DNA of 64,000 bases from Dehalococcoidia bacterium. Lineage in GTDB: Bacteria > Chloroflexota > Dehalococcoidia > Tepidiformales > Tepidiformaceae. The DNA is taken from positions 1 through 64,000 of the forward strand of contig JADYYG010000043.1 of the NCBI GenBank assembly GCA_020853755.1, written 5' to 3'. Positions 32,688 through 39,639 of the stretch are shown one piece after another; positions within the stretch are counted from its first letter, which is position 1; every line of letters starts with the position of its first letter. The position numbers were made by a program, and so were the translations under genes. The notes under the pieces are model-generated. The model saw only the letters and a program-made list of their open reading frames with translations. It made no database searches and was not told the DNA's origin.

Positions 32688-32957
32688 TCAGCGCCCGTAA
32701 CTCGCGGCGTTGGCGAAGAGCCCGGCCGAGAAACTCAGCAGTGTCTCCATCATCCAGGGCCCGAAAATCAGCATCGCCACGAACGCCCCGATGAGCTTCG
32801 GCACGAACGTTAGGGTGGCCTCGTTGACCTGGGTGACCGCCTGGATGAGGCTCACGACGACGCCGATGACGAGTGTCGTCGCGAGGATGGGTGCACCGAC
32901 AAGCAGCGCGGTGGTGAGCGCTTCACGCATGAGGCCGACAACGACTGCTTCGTTCAT
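32688..32957 (-). CDS. fliQ: Flagellar export apparatus protein FliQ
   Basis: An 89-residue two-TM protein of exact family length. Signature segments are REALTTALLVGAPIL, SLIQAVTQVNEATLTFVPK and the C-terminal TM2 (AFVAMLIFGPWMMETLLSF). It surrounds the FliP/FliR core of the export gate. It lies nine bases after fliP and one base before fliR. Confidence 0.96.
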   Translation of the reverse strand: MNEAVVVGLMREALTTALLVGAPILATTLVIGVVVSLIQAVTQVNEATLTFVPKLIGAFVAMLIFGPWMMETLLSFSAGLFANAASYGR

Positions 32958-32966
32958 CTCCCCGCC

Positions 32967-33764
32967 CTACTTCGCGAAACTGCCCACGAGGGAGCCGATG
33001 ATGAGGTACCAGCCGTCGACGAGGACGAACAGCAGGATCTTGAACGGGAGCGACACGATGACGGGCGGCAACATCATCATGCCCATGCTGAGCAGGGCCG
33101 AAGAGACGATGAGGTCGATGATGAGGAACGGGACGAACATCACGAACCCCATCTGGAATGCCGTCTTCAGTTCGGAGATGGTGAACGCGGGGACGAGGAC
33201 GTAGGTCGGGACGTCCTGGATGGTCTCCGGCTTCTCCGATCCGCTGAGCTTGAGGAAGAGCCCGAGGTCCTGCTCGCGCGTTTGCTTGAGCATGAAGGTG
33301 CGCAGTGGCGCTTCGCCGCGGTCGAAGGCTTCCTGTTGGGTCAGCGTGCCGTTCAGGTAGGGCTGTACCGCTTCGTTGTTGATCTGCTTGATAGCCGGGG
33401 CCATCACGAACGCGGTGAGGAAGAGGGCGAGGCCGATCATCACCTGGTTCGGCGGGAGCTGCGGGATGCCGATGGCGTTTCGGACGAGCGAGAGGACGAT
33501 GATGATGCGCGTGAACGAGGTGACCATGACGAGGATGGCCGGCGCCATCGAAAGCACAGTCACGAGCAGGAGCAGCTGGATGGCGGTGGAGACGTTCTGT
33601 GGGTTTTGGGTATCGATGCCGCCACCCGGTGGCGGGGCAACCTGCCCGGCAGGCGCGGTTGCTGCCACGCAGCTGGTCAGCGTCGGCAGGGCAAGGGCAA
33701 GGACGGCGACGAGCGCGAAGATGCGCTTTCGCCTTGCCCCCAGGAATGACCGCTGAACTGCCAC
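32967..33764 (-). CDS. fliP: Flagellar export apparatus protein FliP
   Basis: A 265-residue protein with an N-terminal signal sequence, then the conserved TM block (VTVLSMAPAILVMVTSFTRI), NQVMIGLALFLTAFVMAP and the C-terminal FLIIDLIVSSALLSMGMMML. FliP forms the pentameric heart of the export gate. The start is GTG. The signal peptide ends in LTSC, which looks like a lipobox and is unusual for FliP. Upstream, instead of fliO, come two unrelated genes and a structured intergenic stretch. Confidence 0.95.
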   Translation of the reverse strand: MAVQRSFLGARRKRIFALVAVLALALPTLTSCVAATAPAGQVAPPPGGGIDTQNPQNVSTAIQLLLLVTVLSMAPAILVMVTSFTRIIIVLSLVRNAIGIPQLPPNQVMIGLALFLTAFVMAPAIKQINNEAVQPYLNGTLTQQEAFDRGEAPLRTFMLKQTREQDLGLFLKLSGSEKPETIQDVPTYVLVPAFTISELKTAFQMGFVMFVPFLIIDLIVSSALLSMGMMMLPPVIVSLPFKILLFVLVDGWYLIIGSLVGSFAK

Positions 33765-33830
33765 GAACGCCCCGCCGCCGGTAGTGGCTTCACTCTAGGG
33801 ACGTGGCTCTGGGCCAAGTATTGGGAGACT

Positions 33831-33923
33831 CCCGTCGAGCCGGGGGTGAAACCCCGACGCACCCCGGCGACGGGCCTGATTCATTGGCGGGACGCACCGG
33901 GGCAGGCCGTGAAGCCGCCCCGG
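33831..33923 (-). other. Structured intergenic segment between VOC gene and fliP
   Basis: Two strong stem-loops lie in the 180-base gap. One (33897-33923) has CCGGGGC/GCCCCGG with an inner GGC/GCC. The other (33831-33874) has an outer CCCGTCG/CGACGGG stem and an inner CCGGGG/CCCCGG stem. The first falls 21 bases after the VOC stop and could terminate or stabilise that mRNA. The second lies in the fliP leader. Neither has a T-tract on the minus strand. Confidence 0.55.
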
Positions 33924-33943
33924 CGCAACGCGGTTCGCCAACG

Positions 33944-34366
33944 TCACTTGGCCGGGAGCACGCCCGGAGCGAAGGAATAGAACTCAAGTGCGATCCCGTC
34001 CGGATCGCGGAAGTTCAGGCCTGCGCCGAACGGGGGCTGCTCTGTCAGGCCGTCGTGCGTTACCCCGCAGGCTTCGAGGTGCGCGGCCCATGCGTCGAGG
34101 TCGGTGCGCTCGGCGACGGCGAACGAAAGGTGGTCAAGTCCGGTCACCCGGTGGTCGAACAGGCCACGAGTGCGCGCATCGTGCTGGACAAGGCCGATGA
34201 GCACGCCTGCCGACGGTTCGGCGAGGTAGGCGACCTCGAAGCTGCCGGGTTCGTTCCGCGCGCGGAACACCTGGGAAACGCCGAGCACGCGCGAGTACCA
34301 GGCGACGCTCCGGTCGAGGTCGGTAACGCTGAGGTCGACATGGGACGTACCGGTGAATGTGGGCAC
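33944..34366 (-). CDS. VOC-family (glyoxalase/bleomycin resistance) protein
   Basis: A 140-residue protein of the vicinal-oxygen-chelate superfamily, with two beta-alpha-beta3 modules. Likely metal ligands are His in SHVDLSV, His in GLDHLSF and Glu in IALEFYS. LNFRDPDGIALEFY is the typical C-terminal signature. GTG at 34366 is chosen because AAAGGAG lies six to seven bases upstream. The enzyme could be a glyoxalase, dioxygenase or binding protein. It lies behind a 17-base palindrome and downstream of a TetR regulator, within the flagellar cluster. Confidence 0.85.
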   Translation of the reverse strand: MPTFTGTSHVDLSVTDLDRSVAWYSRVLGVSQVFRARNEPGSFEVAYLAEPSAGVLIGLVQHDARTRGLFDHRVTGLDHLSFAVAERTDLDAWAAHLEACGVTHDGLTEQPPFGAGLNFRDPDGIALEFYSFAPGVLPAK

Positions 34367-34396
34367 GAGAGACTCCTTTGTTGTGCTGAACAAAAG

Positions 34397-34413
34397 ATAC
34401 GTAATCTACGTAT
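34397..34413 (-). promoter_or_regulatory. Palindromic operator, probably for the adjacent TetR regulator
   Basis: ATACGTA-ATC-TACGTAT is a perfect 7+3+7 inverted repeat, 31 bases upstream of the VOC gene start, in an otherwise GC-rich context. TetR-family operators are commonly 15-20 base palindromes located next to the gene they control. Confidence 0.7.
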
Positions 34414-34460
34414 GCATCATGAAGGGCCAAACCGTGCCTGTTTAGGTGGGCCAATCTGTG

Positions 34461-35054
34461 CTACTTGCGCAGGGACTCGAGGAGGACTGTCAGGGCCGCA
34501 CGCGCTTCCTCGCCGGCTGAAGGCGGGTCTTCCGCTGTAGCGACGAACAACGCGAGTTCGCTCAGAGCCCCGAACACTCCGGCCGCGAGCGCGTCGAGCG
34601 GGGCAGGCCGCAGTAACCCGGCATCCATCAGCTGACCGATAGCCGCGCGCGTCAGGCCGAGCCCGTAGCGGGCCATGACGTCGTGCCACTCTTCCCAGCC
34701 GAGGACGGATCGGCCGTCGATGAGCACGACCTGGCGCACATCGGGCTCGGCTGCAGAATCGAGGAACCCCGCAGCCGCCGCGGTGAAGCCCTCCCAGCGG
34801 CCTGGGCCGGAAGCCGCTGCGGCGCCGATTCGTGCCGTCAGTTCCGCCTCTACGGCTTCGAACACTCCAAGAAAGAGGCCCCGCTTACTCCCGAACTGGT
34901 GGTACACGGCGCCGGTCGTGAGGTTCGCCGCAGCGGCGATATCTTCGGCGGTGACGCCGGCGTAGCCATGGAGGGCAAACAGTTCGCGTCCCGCAGCGAT
35001 GAGAGCCGCCTTCGTCCGCGTCGATTGCTGCGCCTTCAGTGTGGGCTGCGCCAT
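34461..35054 (-). CDS. TetR/AcrR-family transcriptional regulator
   Basis: A 197-residue regulator. The N-terminal HTH reads TKAALIAAGRELFALHGYAGVTAEDIAAAANLTTGAVYHQF (in part), the classic TetR pattern. The ligand-binding C-terminal domain is helical and contains a TetR_C-type segment (RQVVLIDGRSVLGWEEWHDV). CACAAT lies six bases upstream of the ATG, possibly a leaderless promoter. It is followed by the palindrome and the VOC gene, which it probably represses until a ligand is present. It splits fliO from fliP. Confidence 0.92.
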   Translation of the reverse strand: MAQPTLKAQQSTRTKAALIAAGRELFALHGYAGVTAEDIAAAANLTTGAVYHQFGSKRGLFLGVFEAVEAELTARIGAAAASGPGRWEGFTAAAAGFLDSAAEPDVRQVVLIDGRSVLGWEEWHDVMARYGLGLTRAAIGQLMDAGLLRPAPLDALAAGVFGALSELALFVATAEDPPSAGEEARAALTVLLESLRK

Positions 35055-35095
35055 CGCTCGATTGTGGTCGGCGCCCGGGCCGGTGTCGACTCGGA

Positions 35096-35719
35096 TTAGT
35101 GTTCCTGGCCGATGACCGTCTCAACGCGTCCCGGCTGGCCACGCCCGGTTGTGCGCTTCATCTGCTCGAAGAGTTGGGCGGCGAACTGGCCGAGGGGCTG
35201 TTCGTCCGGCTTTGCTGCCTGGAGGGAGACGGTCGAGGCTTCTTCCTCGGTCAGTTCGTTGAGGAAGGTCAGTTGCTGCGCGGTGGCCCCAACCGCGATG
35301 ACCCGTTCGCCGAGAGCAACCAGGTGGATTGCCCGCCCGTTGCTGATCGCCAGGGTATCGACGACACGGAGGAAGCCAGTCGTGCTTCGCGGCCCCGCCG
35401 CCCGCCTGCCCCACCAGCGCAGGCCCGCGATGGAAGCGGCGATGATGACGCCCACGAGGACAAGCCGCCATGCCAGCGAGAACATCTGCCCGCCGCCGAG
35501 ACCGAAGCCTGCCGGGTCATTGTCGGCCGAGTCTTTCACACCGGAAGCCGAGCCGGCGGCCTGTGTGAACGTCCCATCGGCGGTGGCCGTGATCCGCGGA
35601 CTTTCAACGGTCGCTGGCGCTGAGGGCGCGGCAATGGAAATGAAGATGAGCGAGCACAGGAGGACGCCGCCGAGCGCTGCCGCCCAGAGGAGCTTTTTCC
35701 GCGTCCTCGCGTCGTTCAT
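35096..35719 (-). CDS. fliO: Flagellar biosynthesis protein FliO
   Basis: A 207-residue protein with two hydrophobic segments (about residues 10-30 and 82-103) flanking an external Ser/Thr/Ala-rich stretch. The cytoplasmic FliO domain follows: STTGFLRVVDTLAISNGRAIHLVALGERVIAVGATAQQLTFL (in part). FliO helps assemble FliP. It overlaps fliY by ATGA. In most genomes fliP follows directly; here TetR and VOC genes intervene. Confidence 0.85.
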   Translation of the reverse strand: MNDARTRKKLLWAAALGGVLLCSLIFISIAAPSAPATVESPRITATADGTFTQAAGSASGVKDSADNDPAGFGLGGGQMFSLAWRLVLVGVIIAASIAGLRWWGRRAAGPRSTTGFLRVVDTLAISNGRAIHLVALGERVIAVGATAQQLTFLNELTEEEASTVSLQAAKPDEQPLGQFAAQLFEQMKRTTGRGQPGRVETVIGQEH

Positions 35720-36825
35720 CCGGCGCGCTCTTCCTGCTCGGCGCCACGGCGGACCACTTCGACGACGCGGACGCCGAAGTTCTCATCGACCACCACAACT
35801 TCGCCGCGAGCTATCAGCCGGTCGTTCACGAGGATGTCGACCGGTTCGCCGGCCAGCCGGTCGAGTTCGATGACCGAACCCGGCCCGAGGCCCAGGACTT
35901 CCGAAACCGTCAGTTCGGTACGCCCCAACTCAACCGACACGTTCATCTGGAGTCCGGCGAGGAGGTCGATGCCGGAGTGGCGCGGTGGGCCATCCGGTTC
36001 GGGAAGCGGCGCAAACCGGGCCCTGCTGACCGTTGAACTGATCGGCGTTGGCCTTGCCGGTTCGGGCGGTTCCCCGCCGATCGGATTGCCGCGCCCGCCG
36101 CCAACAGAGGCGAGGACCGGTTCCGGCATCGGCTCATCAAGCAGTTCGGCCGCTTCGATCTCATCCTGGGTCAGTTCGAAGCTAAATGACTCCTGCGGAA
36201 GAGGCGCCGCGGCCGTCACAGGGGCGCTTGCTGGAGCAGAAACTGCGGACTGCATCGCGCCGGCCAGGATGTCGAGGAACGTCCCCGGCAGAACGAGGCT
36301 GAACGGCAGGATGCGCGACCCGCCGATGGTGGCCGTGAGCAGCATGCACGGTTCGTCCATGCCCCCGAGCGTCTCGGGCATCGTGTTCGCCAACACATCA
36401 TCGACTGCCACGACGAGGCCGGCATCGCTTCGCCCGAACAACTGGCTGTTCAGGGCCTGCACCACCTGGCCGAGAACCGTCGAGGCGATGACGATCGTCT
36501 GCTGCTCTTCGTCCTCCGGGTTGTCGGCCTGCGAATCGAGGAACATCGCCGCGATCGCGGTCGGAAGCACGAGATACGCGGTTCCGCTCTGGTCGGCGCT
36601 GGTCGACAGTTCGAGCGTTGCAGCGAGGTGCGGGTCGGCAAACCGGCCGATGATTTCGTCCGGCATAACCAGCCGCGCATCGACCTCGCTCGCTTCCGCA
36701 GGCGACCCGAGGAACGTCTGGATGGCCGCCGCGGCCGTCTGCCAGCCTTCGCCGCCTGTCGCGTTCAGGGTGTCGGCCTGCGCGCCGGAGAGCAGTTGGG
36801 TCAGGACTTCATGGGGAGTCGGCAT
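35716..36825 (-). CDS. fliY: Flagellar motor switch protein FliY/FliN with CheC-like domain
   Basis: A 369-residue protein. The first 195 residues form a CheC/CheX-like domain (SEVDARLVMPDEIIGRFADP region; later LPFSLVLPGTFLDIL). A long acidic/Pro-rich linker follows, and the C-terminal SpoA/FliN domain is residues about 290-365 (GIDLLAGLQMNVSVELGRTEL and VVVVDENFGVRVVEV). This is the Gram-positive FliY layout, larger than enterobacterial FliN. It forms the lower C-ring. FliM, usually encoded just upstream, is missing here. Confidence 0.88.
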   Translation of the reverse strand: MPTPHEVLTQLLSGAQADTLNATGGEGWQTAAAAIQTFLGSPAEASEVDARLVMPDEIIGRFADPHLAATLELSTSADQSGTAYLVLPTAIAAMFLDSQADNPEDEEQQTIVIASTVLGQVVQALNSQLFGRSDAGLVVAVDDVLANTMPETLGGMDEPCMLLTATIGGSRILPFSLVLPGTFLDILAGAMQSAVSAPASAPVTAAAPLPQESFSFELTQDEIEAAELLDEPMPEPVLASVGGGRGNPIGGEPPEPARPTPISSTVSRARFAPLPEPDGPPRHSGIDLLAGLQMNVSVELGRTELTVSEVLGLGPGSVIELDRLAGEPVDILVNDRLIARGEVVVVDENFGVRVVEVVRRGAEQEERAG

Positions 36826-36834
36826 GGTTCAGCC

Positions 36835-37362
36835 TCACTGCGTAATGAGCGTCTCGAAGTAGATGGCCTCGACCTTCTCTTCGGGCAGGTGTTCGTTGAT
36901 CGCCTCGATGAGGTCTTCCTTCAGCTTCTCGCGGCCTTCGGTCGAGCCGATTGCCTCGGCGCTCTTGGAGCCGAAGACGGTGGCAACGGCATCGAGGATC
37001 TTGGGCATCTCGTGTTCAAGGTGGTGGGTGAACTCGACGTTCTTCGCGGTCAGCGCGTCACCGGTCACCCCGAGCCACGGCTCTTTCGGCCGCTCGAACT
37101 CGAGGGCCATGATCACCTTCACGTAGCGAGGCGCGTTTGCCGGGGCCTTCAGGTTCAGCACCAGGCCTTCCGGGGCGTTGCCCTTCTTCTCTTCGCCCAC
37201 CGGCTTGCCGAGCATCACCGTCGGATGCGGCGACGCGTCGATCTGCTCCTGCGTGATGACCGGCGCGGGCTTTGCGTCCATGTAGTTTGGCTTGATGTAG
37301 AACCAGAACGCCGCCAGGAACAGGACAGCGCCGCCGGCCAGGATCTTCTTGTCTTTCAGCAT
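36835..37362 (-). CDS. fliL: Flagellar basal-body-associated protein FliL
   Basis: A 175-residue single-pass membrane protein. It has a short cytoplasmic tail, a TM helix (residues about 8-25) and a periplasmic/extracellular domain containing NLKAPANAPRYVKVIMALEFERP and a C-terminal HLPEEKVEAIYFETLITQ. FliL surrounds the stators and supports torque. It lies two bases after motB and nine bases before fliY. Confidence 0.9.
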   Translation of the reverse strand: MLKDKKILAGGAVLFLAAFWFYIKPNYMDAKPAPVITQEQIDASPHPTVMLGKPVGEEKKGNAPEGLVLNLKAPANAPRYVKVIMALEFERPKEPWLGVTGDALTAKNVEFTHHLEHEMPKILDAVATVFGSKSAEAIGSTEGREKLKEDLIEAINEHLPEEKVEAIYFETLITQ

Positions 37363-37364
37363 CG

Positions 37365-38123
37365 CTAATCCTTCTTCGCCCCCTGCAAGGACTTGTTCAT
37401 CTCTTCAACGGTCGGGTACAGGATCACGATGTCGGCCCGGCGGTTGAGCGCTCGCCCTTCGGGCGTGCCGTTGTCTGCAATTGGGTGGGTATCGGCATAA
37501 CCGGCGAAGAAGAGGTCGTTCTTCGTCAGCTGGCCCTGCTCCCGGAGGAACCTGAGGACGTGGTAAGCGCGCGCGCCCGAAAGTTCCCAGTTCGTGGCGA
37601 AGTCGGGGCTATTCACAGGCACGTTGTCGGTATGGCCCTCGATGCGCATCTCGTTGGGCAGCCCGCGGAGGGCGTCGGCCACCTGCAGGAGGACATCCTG
37701 GGCGCCCGCCTTCAGGTCGGCGCTCCCCGAATCGAACAGCAGGTTGTCGGCCAGGCTGATGGTGATGGACGTGGTATCGCTGGTGATGTGGATCTTGCCT
37801 TCGAGTCCGTTCGCCTGGGCGAAGCCGTTCAGCGTGTTGCTCAGCGCCGCCATGTTGTTCGACTTGATTTCGGCAAGGCTCGGCGTGATCCCGCCGCCGT
37901 TGTTCAACACTGCCGAAGACCCGTTCGAACCGTTGAGGACGCCGATGCTGAAGGCGGCGTCGATGGAGTGGTGGACGGCCTGCAGCTTCTGCGGGTTCGC
38001 ATCGCTGGTTGCGTAGAGCACCACGAAGAGCGCGAACAGCAGGGTCAGCATGTCCGCGTACGAAACGATCCATCGTTCGTGGTTCTCCGGGGGCGCCGGG
38101 TCGGCCGCCTTCTTCTTGCTCAT
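37365..38123 (-). CDS. motB: Flagellar motor stator protein MotB
   Basis: A 252-residue protein. The single TM helix carries the proton-path aspartate (WIVSYADMLTLLFALFVVLYA, abbreviated), followed by a plug region. A C-terminal OmpA-like peptidoglycan-binding domain has the HTDNVPV motif, NWELSGARAYHVLRFL and GRALNRRADIVI. It overlaps motA by ATGA and anchors the stator to the cell wall. Confidence 0.95.
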   Translation of the reverse strand: MSKKKAADPAPPENHERWIVSYADMLTLLFALFVVLYATSDANPQKLQAVHHSIDAAFSIGVLNGSNGSSAVLNNGGGITPSLAEIKSNNMAALSNTLNGFAQANGLEGKIHITSDTTSITISLADNLLFDSGSADLKAGAQDVLLQVADALRGLPNEMRIEGHTDNVPVNSPDFATNWELSGARAYHVLRFLREQGQLTKNDLFFAGYADTHPIADNGTPEGRALNRRADIVILYPTVEEMNKSLQGAKKD

Positions 38124-38908
38124 GCCGCGTCTCGCATCGAGTCGTCTTTCTTCTGGCGCTCTGACGGCTGGAGGAAGCCCTCGAGCTTCTCGCGCACGAT
38201 GCGCGGGTTATCGCCCGACTGGATGGACATGAGCCCTTCGATGACGACGTTCAGGGCGTGCAGTTCGTGTTTCGAGTTGTTCGAAAGCTTCTTGGCGAGC
38301 GGGAGGTAGAGGACGTTGGCGGTGAACACGCCGTAGAACGTGGCTACGAACGCGGTGGCGATGCCGGGGCCGATGTGCTCCGGCTCGTCCAGGTGGGCCA
38401 TAACGCCCATCAGGCCCATGACGGCGCCGAGCACGCCGATCGTCGGCGCGATACCGCCGAGGAACTCGAGCGCCGCGAAGTTGCCCTCGTGGCGGTGCTT
38501 CATCGCATCCGCTTCGATCTCCATGATCTCGCGAAGCAGCTCGGGATCGGTGCCGTCGATCATGAGCTGGACGCCCTTGCGGGTGAACTGGTCATGGATC
38601 TTGTCGACGTCCGCTTCGAGGGCGAGGAGGCCTTCGCGGCGGGCCTTGTCCGCCATCGTCACAAAGAGGTCAACCGTCTCGGCGGAATTGTGGCTGCCGC
38701 CGCCAAGGACAGCCTTGAGGACGAACTTGGGCAGCCCGATCATGACGCTCAGCGGCTGTGAAATCATCATCGCGCCGAATGAGCCGACGAACACGATCAT
38801 CAGGCCAGGGACATTGAAGAGGGCAGCCGGATTGCCGCCTTCGAGGATATTGCCGCCGATAATGCCGCCGAAGGCGAGCGCCAGGCCGATGACTGTTGCG
38901 AGGTCCAT
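38120..38908 (-). CDS. motA: Flagellar motor stator protein MotA
   Basis: A 262-residue four-TM protein. The family features are an N-terminal TM with GLALAFGGIIGGNILEGG, a large cytoplasmic loop with RREGLLALEADVDKI, and the TM3-TM4 block (PTIGVLGAVMGLMGVMAHLD; ATAFVATFYGVFTANVLYLP). It forms the ion-conducting stator with MotB. It overlaps flbD by one base. Confidence 0.95.
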   Translation of the reverse strand: MDLATVIGLALAFGGIIGGNILEGGNPAALFNVPGLMIVFVGSFGAMMISQPLSVMIGLPKFVLKAVLGGGSHNSAETVDLFVTMADKARREGLLALEADVDKIHDQFTRKGVQLMIDGTDPELLREIMEIEADAMKHRHEGNFAALEFLGGIAPTIGVLGAVMGLMGVMAHLDEPEHIGPGIATAFVATFYGVFTANVLYLPLAKKLSNNSKHELHALNVVIEGLMSIQSGDNPRIVREKLEGFLQPSERQKKDDSMRDAA

Positions 38909-39108
38909 CAGGCAGTCCTCCGCACGGCGCCCATGGCCATCCTGCGGAACTCGGCGATGCGCTCAACGACAACAGGCGGCTTTTCGGCACACACATAGCG
39001 GTGCCCGTTCGTCAGCGTGATATGGGTATCGTGGCTCGACTCCATCATCTCGATGAGGTCCGGGTTCAGGTAGAAGACGGTGCCGTCGATGCGTGTCAGC
39101 TGGATCAT
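38908..39108 (-). CDS. flbD: FlbD-family flagellar protein
   Basis: A 66-residue protein of the small FlbD (not the Caulobacter NtrC-type) family: IQLTRIDGTVFYLNPDLIEMME and a TLTNGHRYVCAEKPPVVVERI segment (abbreviated). Members lie between flgE and motA in many Gram-positive flagellar operons, and their function is poorly known. It is the first gene of the visible flagellar supercluster. No flgE precedes it here. Confidence 0.88.
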   Translation of the reverse strand: MIQLTRIDGTVFYLNPDLIEMMESSHDTHITLTNGHRYVCAEKPPVVVERIAEFRRMAMGAVRRTA

Positions 39109-39282
39109 CAGGGCCTCGTCCCACGAAGAGTTGTGACCATTCTGGCCAGACGGCTCTCGTGCAGTTATCGGGGGATGCCCCCTGTCGGCGGGCCGAACCC
39201 CCTAGCCGGCCGCAAGAAAGCGAGTAGACGCAGGACGAAGGCAGTGGTGCGCTCCTCCGGCACACCGGAAGCCACACAACGA
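39109..39282 (-). promoter_or_regulatory. Upstream region of the flagellar supercluster
   Basis: About 174 bases between flbD and the rpmB terminator must hold a promoter for the cluster. CCCGATAA (plus 39165-39172 as TTATCGGG) resembles the sigma-28 -10 element GCCGATAA, but no TAAA-type -35 lies 15 bases upstream. A GGGGG-ATG-CCCCC repeat surrounds it. I cannot assign the promoter with confidence. Confidence 0.35.
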
Positions 39283-39309
39283 AAAGAGGCTCCCGATGGG
39301 AGCCTCTTT
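39283..39309 (-). terminator. Intrinsic terminator after rpmB
   Basis: A perfect 12-base stem AAAGAGGCTCCC with a three-base loop, followed on the minus strand by TCTTTTCG. It separates rpmB from the flagellar cluster. Confidence 0.88.
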
Positions 39310-39339
39310 GTTGCTGAAAGACCGGACGAGGGCCTGCTG

Positions 39340-39549
39340 TTACGCCTTCACGAGCGTGCGCAGGCAGCGCGTGCAGATGTTCAAGCGGATAGACTCGCCG
39401 CCGATGTGGATGCGTTGCTTCTGCACATTCGGCTTGAACGTGCGGGATTTCTTGACGGCCTTGCGCTCCCAGCGTCCACCATGGGTATGGCGGATGTGCC
39501 GGCCAAACATCGTTGTCTTCGCGCAAACGTCGCAGGCGCCACTTGCCAT
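39340..39549 (-). CDS. rpmB: 50S ribosomal protein L28
   Basis: A 69-residue basic protein with the L28 pattern: an N-terminal CDVC and C-terminal CTRC (zinc-binding form), GRHIRHTHGGRWERKAVKKSRTFKPNVQ (abbreviated) and the IHIGG core. It is a component of the large ribosomal subunit. It is divergent from the fakA-like gene; in Firmicutes rpmB is also next to yloV, so the association is conserved although the intervening asp23-family gene is absent. Confidence 0.93.
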   Translation of the reverse strand: MASGACDVCAKTTMFGRHIRHTHGGRWERKAVKKSRTFKPNVQKQRIHIGGESIRLNICTRCLRTLVKA

Positions 39550-39639
39550 GCGTCATGTTTCCTTACGTGAGAGAATCGGAACGTCCATGCTAGCACCCGG
39601 TTCCGATTACGGCCAAACAGACACCCCGGCATCGCCTTC

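Noticed and set aside
33841-33945. Possible c-di-GMP-I (GEMM) riboswitch, suggested by GGGACGCA on the plus strand near flagellar genes
   Set aside because: The conserved GCAAACC and GCAAAGC elements and the tetraloop-receptor pairing are absent, and the motif is on the strand opposite to the flagellar genes. The sequence is better described as two GC-rich hairpins.
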